From REEP01 sp964517265 (GTDB lineage: Bacteria > Pseudomonadota > Alphaproteobacteria > Rhodospirillales > Defluviicoccaceae), in NCBI GenBank assembly GCA_964517265.1, contig CAZFBS010000003.1:124001-188000 (forward strand): DNA of 64,000 bases. The letters run 5' to 3'. A program made the translations under genes and the position numbers. The notes below the pieces were generated by a model. The model made no database searches. It was given only the letters and a program-made list of their open reading frames with translations, and had not been told where the DNA came from. Of the stretch, positions 9,680-18,747 are shown in pieces (positions within the stretch are counted from its first letter, which is position 1; each line of letters opens with the position of its first letter).

Positions 9680-10489
9680 ATGAGACAAGATTGGCAAATC
9701 AAGCGAGAGGCTCCGGCTGCGGAGAGGTGGATAAAGACGCCCCGTGGTCGTTTGTTCGCCAGGATCTGGAGAGAGAGTCAGCCTGGCGATGAGGCTAGGC
9801 CGCCGATTGTGCTGTTCCACGACTCGTTGGGGTGCGTCGACGTATGGCGCGATTTTCCGGCGCATCTGTGCCAAGCAACCGGGCGTGCGGTGATCGCCTA
9901 TGACCGGCTCGGCTTCGGCAGGTCCGATCGGCGCTCCGATCGGTTAGGCCTCGATTTTGTTCGAGAAGAATCCCATGACGGCCTTGTTCGGCTGCTGGAG
10001 CAGCTCGAAGTCGGGGATTTCGTTGCGCTCGGGCATAGCGTCGGCGGGGGAATGGCTGTTGTGGCGGCAAGCCTCTTTCCTGATCTGTGCCGCGCTCTGG
10101 TGACCGTGTCCGCTCAGGCGTTCGTTGAGGACCGCACGTTGGCAGGCATTCGTGAGGCGAAGAAAGGTTTCATGCAAGCGGGTCAGGTTGCGCGTCTTGA
10201 GAAATACCACGGCGATAAGGCCGAATGGGTTTTGCAGGCGTGGACGGAAACCTGGTTGTCACCCGCCTTTGCCGACTGGAACCTCGATGACGACCTGGCA
10301 AAGGTGAAGTGTCCTGTGCTGGTTATTCATGGCGAGAACGACGAGTACGGTTCTCGGCGCCATCCCGAACGCATCGGCGCGCGCGTGGCAGGCTCAGCGG
10401 CGATCGCGATTCTGCCGGAATGCGGACATGTTCCTTACCGCGAGAAGGAAGACGATGTTATCGCCATGATCCGGGCGTTTCTTGGATAG
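9680..10489 (+). CDS. Alpha/beta hydrolase
   Basis: A 269-residue serine hydrolase. The oxyanion strand is followed by a GHSVGGG nucleophile elbow; a candidate acid lies in HGENDEYGS and the catalytic His in ECGHVPYREKED. The ATG at 9680 is preceded by CCGGAGGAG only 3-4 bases upstream. A GTG at 9665 overlaps the stop of the preceding GH13 gene and would add five residues. The 11-base distance from that gene suggests co-transcription. No lid insertion or signal peptide is evident. The substrate is unknown; similar proteins are esterases or lactonases. Confidence 0.85.
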   Translation: MRQDWQIKREAPAAERWIKTPRGRLFARIWRESQPGDEARPPIVLFHDSLGCVDVWRDFPAHLCQATGRAVIAYDRLGFGRSDRRSDRLGLDFVREESHDGLVRLLEQLEVGDFVALGHSVGGGMAVVAASLFPDLCRALVTVSAQAFVEDRTLAGIREAKKGFMQAGQVARLEKYHGDKAEWVLQAWTETWLSPAFADWNLDDDLAKVKCPVLVIHGENDEYGSRRHPERIGARVAGSAAIAILPECGHVPYREKEDDVIAMIRAFLG

Positions 10490-10564
10490 GGTGAGCGCGA
10501 GGACGCGAGGAAATCCCGATGAGCGAGGGCGCGGGCGGATCCGCGTGGTGGTAACGGACCGCGC

Positions 10565-11941
10565 TCACAGGTTCTTGAGGATACAGTTGTTCAGGTTGGC
10601 TTTTGTCCTTGCGTCATCCAGTGCCTGGTTCTGATTGCTGACGCGTATCTCGGTGTTGCCGGAGATCCGGGAATTGATCGGGGTGCCGCGAAGAACGATC
10701 CTCGACACGTGATTTTCCCCGCGCGGGGGCGGGCAGGTGTAATGGGCATTGTTGACGATGCTCACGTTCTTGCCGTTGGCAACAGAAATACCGTTCCTGC
10801 CCGACGCGCAGTAGACATTGTCCGATATCAGAATATCGCTGAACGTGTGTTGCTGACCGGTCTTCGGATGGATGCCGGTTGCCCCACCAAGGAAGATGCC
10901 TTGGACGGCGCCGCAAACACTGCCGATGCCACTGCAGGACGACCCGCCCTCGCCCTGCAGCATCACGTTTCCCCGGATGGTGACATTCGACGAGGGCGTT
11001 ATCGTGTTCCGCCCCTTGCCGGCATCGAATTGGATGAAATCGGCATGGCAGGTCTTGCCCTGCTCGGCATAAATGAAAGGACGAAAGGTCGACAGGTAGT
11101 TGCTCTCGATCACGCCATTCGACGAATTCTGAAAGAACAGGCCGTCACATCCCATATCAATCAGAGAATTGTTCTCGATCGTATAGCCATCGACCTGCTG
11201 AAAGATGACACCACGCATGATGTGACTGAAGCGAGACCCCGAAATCACCACGTTCCTGCTATTACCATAGGCACGTATGCCTACAGAAGGAATATCGCCG
11301 AGCCAAGTCTTCGTATCCTTGTTGCCGACAAACGTGCTATCGATGATACGCACGTTCTGTATATTTTTCATCTCGAGGACTTTTGGCTTCCAGTTTTCAT
11401 CGCCTCTCGCTCCGTATTCAAAATGAACATTCTCAATTTGTAAGTTTTCTACATTCGTCAGCCCCAGGTGCTTGATCTTGGCGCCCTCTGTTCCCTGCAA
11501 TTTCACGAAGTCGCTGTAGTGCAAGTCGTTCAGAGTGATCCAACCGTACTCGCCTGCCGCAAGCTCGACGACATCTCCCGCATTGGCTTCACCCATCGCT
11601 GCGCGCAGGCCATCGGCATCGTGTACGGTGATCTTGCGGCCGCTTTCGCGGATCGCGTAGGTATCTTGGGCGCACATCAGCGGCGGGTGCTGGGCCGGCG
11701 GCGTTGAGGCGATGCTTTCTTGTCGCTGTCTCTGGTCCTGCTGCAGAACTTCACGCACCCGTCTCTGCCGGTCGGTCAATCCACCCGCGGCACCAGCCTT
11801 TTCGGAAACCGGCTCGACCTGCTCTTGCTGCAGGATCTGAAGCACCCGTTTCTGTCGCTCGGTCAACTCGTCCGCAGCGACTCCTTCAACCACCACGGCA
11901 AACGTGAGCAACGTAAGCACAGACCGAAACGCATTTCGCAT
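10565..11941 (-). CDS. Secreted right-handed beta-helix (pectate-lyase-like) protein
   Basis: A 458-residue exported protein. The start at 11941 gives a clear signal peptide (about 25 residues, hydrophobic LTLLTFAVVVEGVAA) and is preceded by AGGAAAG. Residues 26-41 and 55-70 are near copies (LTERQKRVLQILQQEQ and LTDRQRRVREVLQQDQ), predicted amphipathic helices. From about residue 90 the chain consists of repeated short strands with Asn/Ile ladders (NVVISGSRFSHIM, DGYTIENNSLIDMG, NVTIRGNVMLQ, DILISDNVY), typical of parallel beta-helix polysaccharide lyases and epimerases. Cys pairs in the helix fit periplasmic or extracellular folding. Catalytic residues cannot be assigned, so lyase activity is only a possibility. 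Confidence 0.8.
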   Translation of the reverse strand: MRNAFRSVLTLLTFAVVVEGVAADELTERQKRVLQILQQEQVEPVSEKAGAAGGLTDRQRRVREVLQQDQRQRQESIASTPPAQHPPLMCAQDTYAIRESGRKITVHDADGLRAAMGEANAGDVVELAAGEYGWITLNDLHYSDFVKLQGTEGAKIKHLGLTNVENLQIENVHFEYGARGDENWKPKVLEMKNIQNVRIIDSTFVGNKDTKTWLGDIPSVGIRAYGNSRNVVISGSRFSHIMRGVIFQQVDGYTIENNSLIDMGCDGLFFQNSSNGVIESNYLSTFRPFIYAEQGKTCHADFIQFDAGKGRNTITPSSNVTIRGNVMLQGEGGSSCSGIGSVCGAVQGIFLGGATGIHPKTGQQHTFSDILISDNVYCASGRNGISVANGKNVSIVNNAHYTCPPPRGENHVSRIVLRGTPINSRISGNTEIRVSNQNQALDDARTKANLNNCILKNL

Positions 11942-12127
11942 GGATTGTCTTTCCTGCCAGCCACTGTTTCGACAACTCTTCCGGGTGCATCTTTTTCCAG
12001 AACAGGTCAAACGCGAGCTTAGCACATTTGGCTGGCCGTTGGGGAAACGCAAAGCCGAAAAGAATGCTCTGACGCAGGGAGCGTCCCCTCAACCAAGAAA
12101 ACTCCTGGGGGACGGCTGCGGATCTGA

Positions 12128-12175
12128 CACCCCCCGACGGGGGTGCCGGGCCGGCGGACCGACCGGGGGTCCGCC
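12128..12175 (-). terminator. Tandem GC-rich stem-loops downstream of the peroxiredoxin gene
   Basis: Two perfect inverted repeats follow the peroxiredoxin stop: 12153-12160 with 12168-12175 (8-bp arms) and 12128-12134 with 12139-12145 (7-bp arms CACCCCC/GGGGGTG). They lack a clear T-run on the minus strand, so intrinsic termination is plausible but unproven. Confidence 0.4.
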
Positions 12176-12194
12176 AACCTCGATCCCTCTGCGG

Positions 12195-12743
<549 letters not shown>

Positions 12744-12866
12744 CGAACATCTCTCCTCTGGTTAAAGTGAAAACGTTCCTTAAATTCATTCTAAACATAT
12801 TCCGAATACCCGTGCGGGCAAGCTCTTTTCCCGCTTACCAGCCATGCAAAATTCTGAACAGTGTGC

Positions 12867-15713
12867 TCATGCCCGCCGGCGCTCCCGCCCCTTGGCCAGA
12901 TAGGGGCCGAGATACTGGCCGGTATAGCTCTCTGCAACGGCAACGATGTCCTCTGGTTGCCCCGCGGCGACGATGCGGCCGCCGTTGGCGCCGCCCTCCG
13001 GGCCCAGATCGATGATCCAGTCGGCAGTCTTGATGACATCGAGATTGTGCTCGATCACGATTACGGTGTTGCCTTGATCGACCAGCGCATGCAGGACTTC
13101 GAGGAGCTTGCGCACGTCGTCATAATGAAGCCCGGTGGTTGGTTCGTCGAGAATGTAGACCGTGCGTCCGGTCGCCCGGCGGGACAATTCCTTGGCCAGC
13201 TTGACCCGCTGCGCTTCGCCTCCCGAAAGGGTGGTGGCCTGTTGCCCCAGCCGGATGTAGCCAAGCCCCACGCGCTCAAGCGTCGCCAGTTTTTCCCGAA
13301 TCGCCGGAACGGCCTTGAAAAATTCCCGCCCCTCTTCAACGGTCATGTCAAGAACGTCGGCAACGGACTTGTTACGAAAACGAATCTCGAGCGTTTCCCG
13401 GTTATAACGCCGGCCATGACAGGCATCGCACTGAACATAGACATCGGGCAGAAAGTGCATCTCGATCTTGATCACGCCATCGCCCTGGCATGCCTCGCAG
13501 CGACCGCCTTTGACGTTGAAGGAGAACCGGCCCGGCTTGTAGCCGCGCGTCCTCGCCTCCGGCAGATTGGCGAACCAGTCGCGAATCGGGGTGAACGCTC
13601 CGGTGTAGGTGCAGGGATTCGAGCGTGGTGTCCGGCCGATCGGGGATTGGTCGATGTCGATGACCTTGTCGATGTGCTGAAGGCCGTCAATTCGATCGTG
13701 GCCGCCGGGGTGTTCACGGGCTCCATGCAGCCGGCGGGCGAGCGCCTTGTAGAGGGTTTCGATCACCAGCGTCGATTTGCCGCCACCGGATACGCCGGTG
13801 ACACACACGAAGGTGCCGAGCGGAAAGACGGCGCTGATGTTCTGAAGATTGTTGGCGCATGCTCCGTGAATGCTGAGCACCCGGCCGTCTCGCGGCCGCC
13901 TCCGCGAGGCCGGGGTGGGAATTTCCCTAAGGCTGGTCAGGTACTGCCCGGTCAGGCTCTCTGAACTGGCCATGATCTCTTCAGGAGTGCCGCGGGCAAC
14001 CACGATGCCGCCGTGAACGCCTGCGCCCGGCCCCATGTCGATCAGATGATCGGCGGTGAGGATCGCTTCTTCATCATGCTCTACGACAATAACGGTGTTG
14101 CCGAGATCGCGCAGGCGCCGCAAGGCGTCCAGCAGCCGGCCGTTGTCCCGCTGATGAAGCCCGATTGAGGGCTCGTCGAGAACGTACAAAACCCCGGTCA
14201 ATCCCGAGCCGATCTGCGAGGCGAGGCGGATTCGCTGGCTCTCGCCCCCGGACAAGCTGCCCGAGGCACGCGACAAGGTCAGGTAGCCAAGCCCGACATT
14301 CTTGAGGAAGCCAAGGCGCTCGTTGATCTCACGCAGGATGCGCCGGGCGATGTCGCGCTGTTGCACAGTGAGATGAGCGTCGAGATCGGCAAACCACTCC
14401 GCCGCGGCCTCGATCGACATCTCGGCGACGGCGCTGATGTCGCAGCCGCCGATCTTCACGCACAGCGCTTCCGGCTTCAGCCGCTTGCCCTCGCACGCAT
14501 CGCATCGGGTCACGGTCTGGTAGCGGGATAGCTCCTCCCGGATCCATGCCGACTCGGTCTCGCGCCACCGCCTCTCGAGGTTGGAAACCACGCCCTCGAA
14601 TGGCTTGTGGATTTCGTAGGCCCGATTGCCGTCGTGGTAGCACATCGTAATCGGGGTGGTGCCGGAGCCGTAAAGGAGGACCGTGCGGATTTCTTCCGGC
14701 AGCGTAGCCACCGGCTCGTTGAGAGGAAAACCGTAATGCGCGCTCAAGCTCTCCAGAGTTTGCTGGTAATACTGTGATGTGCTGTTCGCCCACGGAGCAA
14801 TCGCGCCGTCCGCCAAGGCAAGACGGCCGTCGGGGATCACGAGATCGGGATCGAAGTACATCTGGGTGCCGAGGCCATCACAGGCAGGGCAGGCCCCGAA
14901 CGGATTGTTGAACGAAAACAGCCGGGGTTCGATCTCGTCGATCGTGAAGCCCGAAACCGGACAGGCGAAGCGGGCGGAAAAGGTCGTGCGGGCGCCCGTA
15001 TCGGCGTCATCGGCGAACACCAGCCCATCGCTCAAGGCCAGGGCGGTCTCCAGGCTGTCGGCAAGACGAGAGCTCAGTCCCTCACGAACCACAACGCGAT
15101 CGACAACCACTTCAATCGCGTGCTTCACCTTTTTGTTGAGGGGGGGAACGTCACTGACCTCATAGAGCGTGCCGTCGACCTTGACCCTCTCGAACCCCCG
15201 TTTCTGCAGATCCTGCAATTCCTTGCGGTATTCGCCTTTGCGCCCGCGAACGATCGGCGCAAGGAGGAGAAGGCGCGTTCCTTCTGCCATTGCCAGAATA
15301 CGGTCGACCATCTGGCTGACGGTCTGACTCTCGATCGGCAGCCCCGTCGCCGGCGAGTGGGGAACGCCGACCCGGGCCCACAGCAACCGCATGTAATCGT
15401 AGACCTCGGTCACCGTCCCGACGGTGGAGCGGGGGTTCTTGGAGGTGGTCTTCTGTTCGATCGAGATCGCCGGCGAGAGTCCCTCGATCGAGTCCACATC
15501 GGGCTTTTGCATCAACTCCAGGAACTGCCGCGCATACGCCGAGAGCGACTCTACATAACGGCGTTGGCCTTCGGCATAAATGGTATCGAACGCCAACGAC
15601 GATTTGCCGGATCCGGACAAACCGGTGATGACCGTCAGTTTATCGCGGGGAATTTCAACATCGACATTCTTGAGATTGTGCTCGCGGGCGCCGCGAACGA
15701 TGATTCGGTCCAT
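12867..15713 (-). CDS. uvrA: Excinuclease ABC subunit A
   Basis: The damage-recognition ATPase of nucleotide excision repair, 948 residues, the usual length. Two ABC cassettes are visible: Walker A sequences GLSGSGKSSLAFD near the N-terminus and GVSGGGKSTLVIE near residue 650, signature motifs SGSLSGGESQRIRLA and TTLSGGEAQRVKLA, and Walker B segments ending LYVLDEPSIGLHQRD and VYILDEPTTGLHYDD. The CxxC zinc-binding pairs (for example CPACDGLG and CEACQGDGVIKIEM) are present. It is divergent from ssb across a 255-base region, the classical bacterial uvrA/ssb layout. No clear LexA box of the alphaproteobacterial GTTC-N7-GTTC type was seen between them. Confidence 0.98.
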   Translation of the reverse strand: MDRIIVRGAREHNLKNVDVEIPRDKLTVITGLSGSGKSSLAFDTIYAEGQRRYVESLSAYARQFLELMQKPDVDSIEGLSPAISIEQKTTSKNPRSTVGTVTEVYDYMRLLWARVGVPHSPATGLPIESQTVSQMVDRILAMAEGTRLLLLAPIVRGRKGEYRKELQDLQKRGFERVKVDGTLYEVSDVPPLNKKVKHAIEVVVDRVVVREGLSSRLADSLETALALSDGLVFADDADTGARTTFSARFACPVSGFTIDEIEPRLFSFNNPFGACPACDGLGTQMYFDPDLVIPDGRLALADGAIAPWANSTSQYYQQTLESLSAHYGFPLNEPVATLPEEIRTVLLYGSGTTPITMCYHDGNRAYEIHKPFEGVVSNLERRWRETESAWIREELSRYQTVTRCDACEGKRLKPEALCVKIGGCDISAVAEMSIEAAAEWFADLDAHLTVQQRDIARRILREINERLGFLKNVGLGYLTLSRASGSLSGGESQRIRLASQIGSGLTGVLYVLDEPSIGLHQRDNGRLLDALRRLRDLGNTVIVVEHDEEAILTADHLIDMGPGAGVHGGIVVARGTPEEIMASSESLTGQYLTSLREIPTPASRRRPRDGRVLSIHGACANNLQNISAVFPLGTFVCVTGVSGGGKSTLVIETLYKALARRLHGAREHPGGHDRIDGLQHIDKVIDIDQSPIGRTPRSNPCTYTGAFTPIRDWFANLPEARTRGYKPGRFSFNVKGGRCEACQGDGVIKIEMHFLPDVYVQCDACHGRRYNRETLEIRFRNKSVADVLDMTVEEGREFFKAVPAIREKLATLERVGLGYIRLGQQATTLSGGEAQRVKLAKELSRRATGRTVYILDEPTTGLHYDDVRKLLEVLHALVDQGNTVIVIEHNLDVIKTADWIIDLGPEGGANGGRIVAAGQPEDIVAVAESYTGQYLGPYLAKGRERRRA

Positions 15714-15968
15714 GCGCTCTCCGGCGACGGGGGCCAGCCGTCACACTTCCAACAGCCGCCGTCGGCGGCCCCTCTGATATAGCGCGCATCGCCAGCAGCG
15801 GCCACCGTCAATCGTCCGGCGAACCTTTGGGGCGGCGCGGAGGCCGGGCAGATGCGGACCGATACGGGAAAACGACGCTGGCGCCGTCGCGAGGCTTGCG
15901 TGTAAGCTTGCCGGCAGAGGCCCGCCAGCGCGGCAGGGGCGCGGGCAGGTCTCCTCGATCCACAATTG

Positions 15969-16451
15969 ATGGCGAAACAGGCGATGGCAGGCTCGGTTAA
16001 CAAAGTGATTCTGGTGGGCAACCTCGGCCGCGATCCGGAGGTAAGGAATCTTCAGGACGGCAGCAAAGTCGTCCACCTTTCGGTCGCGACCTCTGAGCGA
16101 TGGAAGGACCGCCAGAGCGGGGAGAACCGTGAGCGGACCGAATGGCACCGGGTCGTGATCTTCAATGACCGCCTGGGTGAAGTTGCGGAACGCTATCTCC
16201 GCAAAGGCTCGAAGGTGTATCTGGAAGGCGCCCTTCAGACCCGCAAGTGGACAGGGCAGGATGGGCAGGATCGCTACACCACCGAGGTGGTGCTGCAGCG
16301 CTTCCGCGGCGAACTGACGCTGCTCGATGGCCGCAGTGGGGAAGGGTATGCCGGCGGCCCCGGGGCCGATGCCTACGAGCCGGAGGGCGGACGGCTGTCA
16401 TCGCGTTCGTCGGGTCCCAGCACCGATCTGGACGACGAAATCCCCTTCTAG
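15969..16451 (+). CDS. ssb: Single-stranded DNA-binding protein
   Basis: Coats single-stranded DNA in replication and repair. The protein is 160 residues with an OB fold at the N-terminus (SVNKVILVGNLGRDPEVR, VVHLSVATSERWKD, TEWHRVVIFNDRLGEVAERYL), a flexible Gly/Ser-rich linker and the conserved acidic tip DLDDEIPF that recruits partner proteins. The start is not certain: ATG at 15969 is given, while ATG at 15984 would begin with the family-typical MAGSVNKV and is possible. A TTG at 15966 is also in frame. The uvrA gene is divergent upstream. Confidence 0.95.
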   Translation: MAKQAMAGSVNKVILVGNLGRDPEVRNLQDGSKVVHLSVATSERWKDRQSGENRERTEWHRVVIFNDRLGEVAERYLRKGSKVYLEGALQTRKWTGQDGQDRYTTEVVLQRFRGELTLLDGRSGEGYAGGPGADAYEPEGGRLSSRSSGPSTDLDDEIPF

Positions 16452-16826
16452 TCCGTTCCGCACGGGGCCAATGAAAAAGCACCGGCCCGCCGCCTTCCTT
16501 CACTGGCCGGGGTTCACTGGCCGCAGATCGCGGGCCGAAGTTCGGCGGATTTATCGTCGCGATGGGTTGATTTTTCTGCTTCCGGCGCTCATTACATGAG
16601 GGCTTGAGCGGCTTCGGCTGGCTTCCAGCGCAACTTCAACGGATCCAGTGATGGACGTACCCAGTAGAGTCCCAGCGAGGGATTCTGGCATCTATACATT
16701 TGGCGGCTGGTTGGCTTCGCCCTATGCCGATCGACAGGGCTGACCATGCCGACGCGACTGACTGACTGATTGGCTGTTCAGGTCCGCCCGTGGCTGCCGG
16801 ATGCTGGCGGCCATACGGAGGCGGAC
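16452..16826. other. Intergenic region between ssb and mgtE
   Basis: No convincing gene. It contains an 11-base direct repeat TTCACTGGCCG (16499-16509 and 16513-16523) and several short GC-rich dyads after the ssb stop. I looked for a magnesium-responsive leader upstream of mgtE but see no recognisable M-box-like architecture. The mgtE ribosome site ACGGAGG lies at 16815-16821. Confidence 0.4.
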
Positions 16827-18245
16827 ATGGACCAGGATCTATTCGAGCAGAAGGATTTTCTTGCAACGGCGGCAGCCAAAGAGGGCGGTCCTGCCGATGC
16901 CGACATTGTCGCTCAAGCGATCAGCGAGTGTCTTCGTGAAAACGACGTGGAGTCGGTGAAGTCGTTTTTCAGCGATCAGCATCCCGCCGATATTGCGCAT
17001 CTGATTGATGTCCTTCCGCGAGAGGAGGCATGTCGCGCTTTCCGATTGCTGCCGCTGGAGCGCCGCGCCCGCGTTCTTGGCTATCTCGACATGGACGTGC
17101 AGGTCGACTTTGCCCACGCTCTCGGGCGGCGCGAGTTTGCCGACATCATCACAGAGATGTCGTCCGACGAACGGGCGGACCTGTTCAATAGGCTCTCGCC
17201 GGAACAGCAAGAGGCGTTGCTCCCGGCTCTCGCCCAGGCCGAGCGCGAAGACATCCGGCGGCTTGCGTCCTACGCCGAGGAAACGGTGGGCGCACTGATG
17301 ACGTCCGATTACGCCATGCTGACACCGGACCTCAGTGCGCGGGAGGCGCTCGATCGACTGCGGCTTCAGGCGCCGGATAAGGAAACCATCTACCGCGCCT
17401 ATGTCGTCGATCCCCAGCGTCGGCTGATCGGCTCGGTGCGTCTGCAGGAACTGATCCTAGCGTGGCCGGGCGTGCGGATCGCCGACCTGATGGAGAAGAA
17501 CCCGCGGTCCGTTCTCGTCAGCGACGATCAGGAAATCGCTGCCCGCGAGATCGCCAAGTACGACGTGCTGGCACTGCCGGTTGTCGATGCGGAGGGCCAT
17601 CTTGTCGGGATCGTCACCCATGACGATGCGATGGATGTCGTCGAGCAGGAAGCGACCGAGGATTTTCACAAGCACGGCACGGTCGGCACGATCGTTACCA
17701 GCCTCAAGGATGCCAGCATTGCCTTGCTCTATCGCAAGCGGATCCTGTGGCTGGTCCTTCTGGTATTTGGCAACCTGCTGTCGGGAGCCGGGATTGCCTA
17801 TTTCGAGGACACGATTGCCGCCTACGTGGCCTTGGTATTTTTCCTGCCGCTGCTGATCGGTAGTGGCGGCAACGCGGGATCGCAAGCATCGACACTGATG
17901 GTGCGTGCACTGGCGACCGGCGATGTCGGCGTGCGGGACTGGGGCAGCGTGCTGGGCCGCGAGGTGCTGGTCGCCGCCGCGCTTGGCGTGACCATGGCGA
18001 TTGCGGTATCCGCGATCGGCTTCGTCCGTGGCGGGACCGAGATCGCGCTCGTCGTCGCTTCGAGCATGATCATGATCGTCATGGTCGGCAGCGTTATCGG
18101 GATGTCGCTGCCGTTCCTGTTCAGCCGCTTCAATATGGATCCTGCCGCCGCAAGCGCTCCGCTGGTCACCGTCATCGCGGACGCGGCCGGCGTCTTCATC
18201 TATTTCAGCATTGCCACCGCCATCCTGCGCATTCCCGGCGGGTGA
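16827..18245 (+). CDS. mgtE: Magnesium transporter MgtE
   Basis: A Mg2+ channel/transporter of 472 residues. The N-terminal helical MgtE_N domain (about 40-140; HPADIAHLIDVLPREEACRAF) is followed by two CBS domains (about 150-275; VGALMTSDY, LPVVDAEGHLVGIVTHDDAMDVV) and five predicted membrane helices (about 300-470). The signature GSGGNAGSQASTLMVRALA of the pore helix is intact. In known MgtE proteins the cytoplasmic domains close the pore when Mg2+ is abundant. The ATG at 16827 has a good ACGGAGG site; an upstream in-frame GTG at 16770 would add 19 residues without such a site. Confidence 0.95.
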   Translation: MDQDLFEQKDFLATAAAKEGGPADADIVAQAISECLRENDVESVKSFFSDQHPADIAHLIDVLPREEACRAFRLLPLERRARVLGYLDMDVQVDFAHALGRREFADIITEMSSDERADLFNRLSPEQQEALLPALAQAEREDIRRLASYAEETVGALMTSDYAMLTPDLSAREALDRLRLQAPDKETIYRAYVVDPQRRLIGSVRLQELILAWPGVRIADLMEKNPRSVLVSDDQEIAAREIAKYDVLALPVVDAEGHLVGIVTHDDAMDVVEQEATEDFHKHGTVGTIVTSLKDASIALLYRKRILWLVLLVFGNLLSGAGIAYFEDTIAAYVALVFFLPLLIGSGGNAGSQASTLMVRALATGDVGVRDWGSVLGREVLVAAALGVTMAIAVSAIGFVRGGTEIALVVASSMIMIVMVGSVIGMSLPFLFSRFNMDPAAASAPLVTVIADAAGVFIYFSIATAILRIPGG

Positions 18246-18375
18246 TGATGCTCCATTGCGCGGCCGCCGCGAGACGTTCGCTCGGAGCTAACGGTGTCTT
18301 AACTGGTTTGGGGTGTCTGTGTGAGAACGCGCACGGCTTTACCACTGCGCAGGATGGTGCGACAGGAGGACCAAG

Positions 18376-18621
18376 ATGGCGGGCATGGCGGACAATGCGG
18401 ATCCCGCTCAAGTGTTGTTCGAGTTTCGCTGCGTCGGCAACAGCGTCCGGGTCGCGGCGATTGATGCGGTCAGCAATACCGAGGTCGTGATCGTGGCACC
18501 AAGGGGATGTGCGGAGCGCGATTTGCAGCGCATGGTGATGCAAAAACTGGCGCGCGTTCGCGGCGACGCGCTCCGGCCGCCAGGCCGGCTCGCCGAAAAA
18601 GGAAGCCAGGGCGCACTCTGA
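18376..18621 (+). CDS. Small conserved protein (DUF6898-like)
   Basis: An 81-residue protein with a very strong ribosome site (CAGGAGGA) 5-6 bases before the ATG, which supports it being real. The core FEFRCVGNSVRVAAIDAVSNTEVVIVAP followed by a short helix resembles a small alphaproteobacterial family that I recall as DUF6898; this assignment is from memory. No catalytic motif, membrane segment or signal peptide is visible. It lies 130 bases after mgtE. Function unknown. Confidence 0.6.
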   Translation: MAGMADNADPAQVLFEFRCVGNSVRVAAIDAVSNTEVVIVAPRGCAERDLQRMVMQKLARVRGDALRPPGRLAEKGSQGAL

Positions 18622-18747
18622 TGCCAAAGCTGCCTTGGCGAACGCGGCGGTGATGTTTTCATCAAACCGTCGTCTCACTGTCATGGACGCGACATGTCGA
18701 TTGCCTATCGTGCCGAGCGAAGGGCGAGCAGAACGGGACAGCCAGGA

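Noticed and set aside
10491..10568. GTGAGCGCG / CGCGCTCAC inverted repeat between convergent genes as a terminator
   Set aside because: The arms are separated by about 60 bases with no T-run, and one arm lies in coding sequence; too weak to call.
15714..15968. LexA-type box between uvrA and ssb
   Set aside because: No GTTC-N7-GTTC or similar motif was found; only a short GCCGCC/GGCGGC dyad at 15755-15769.
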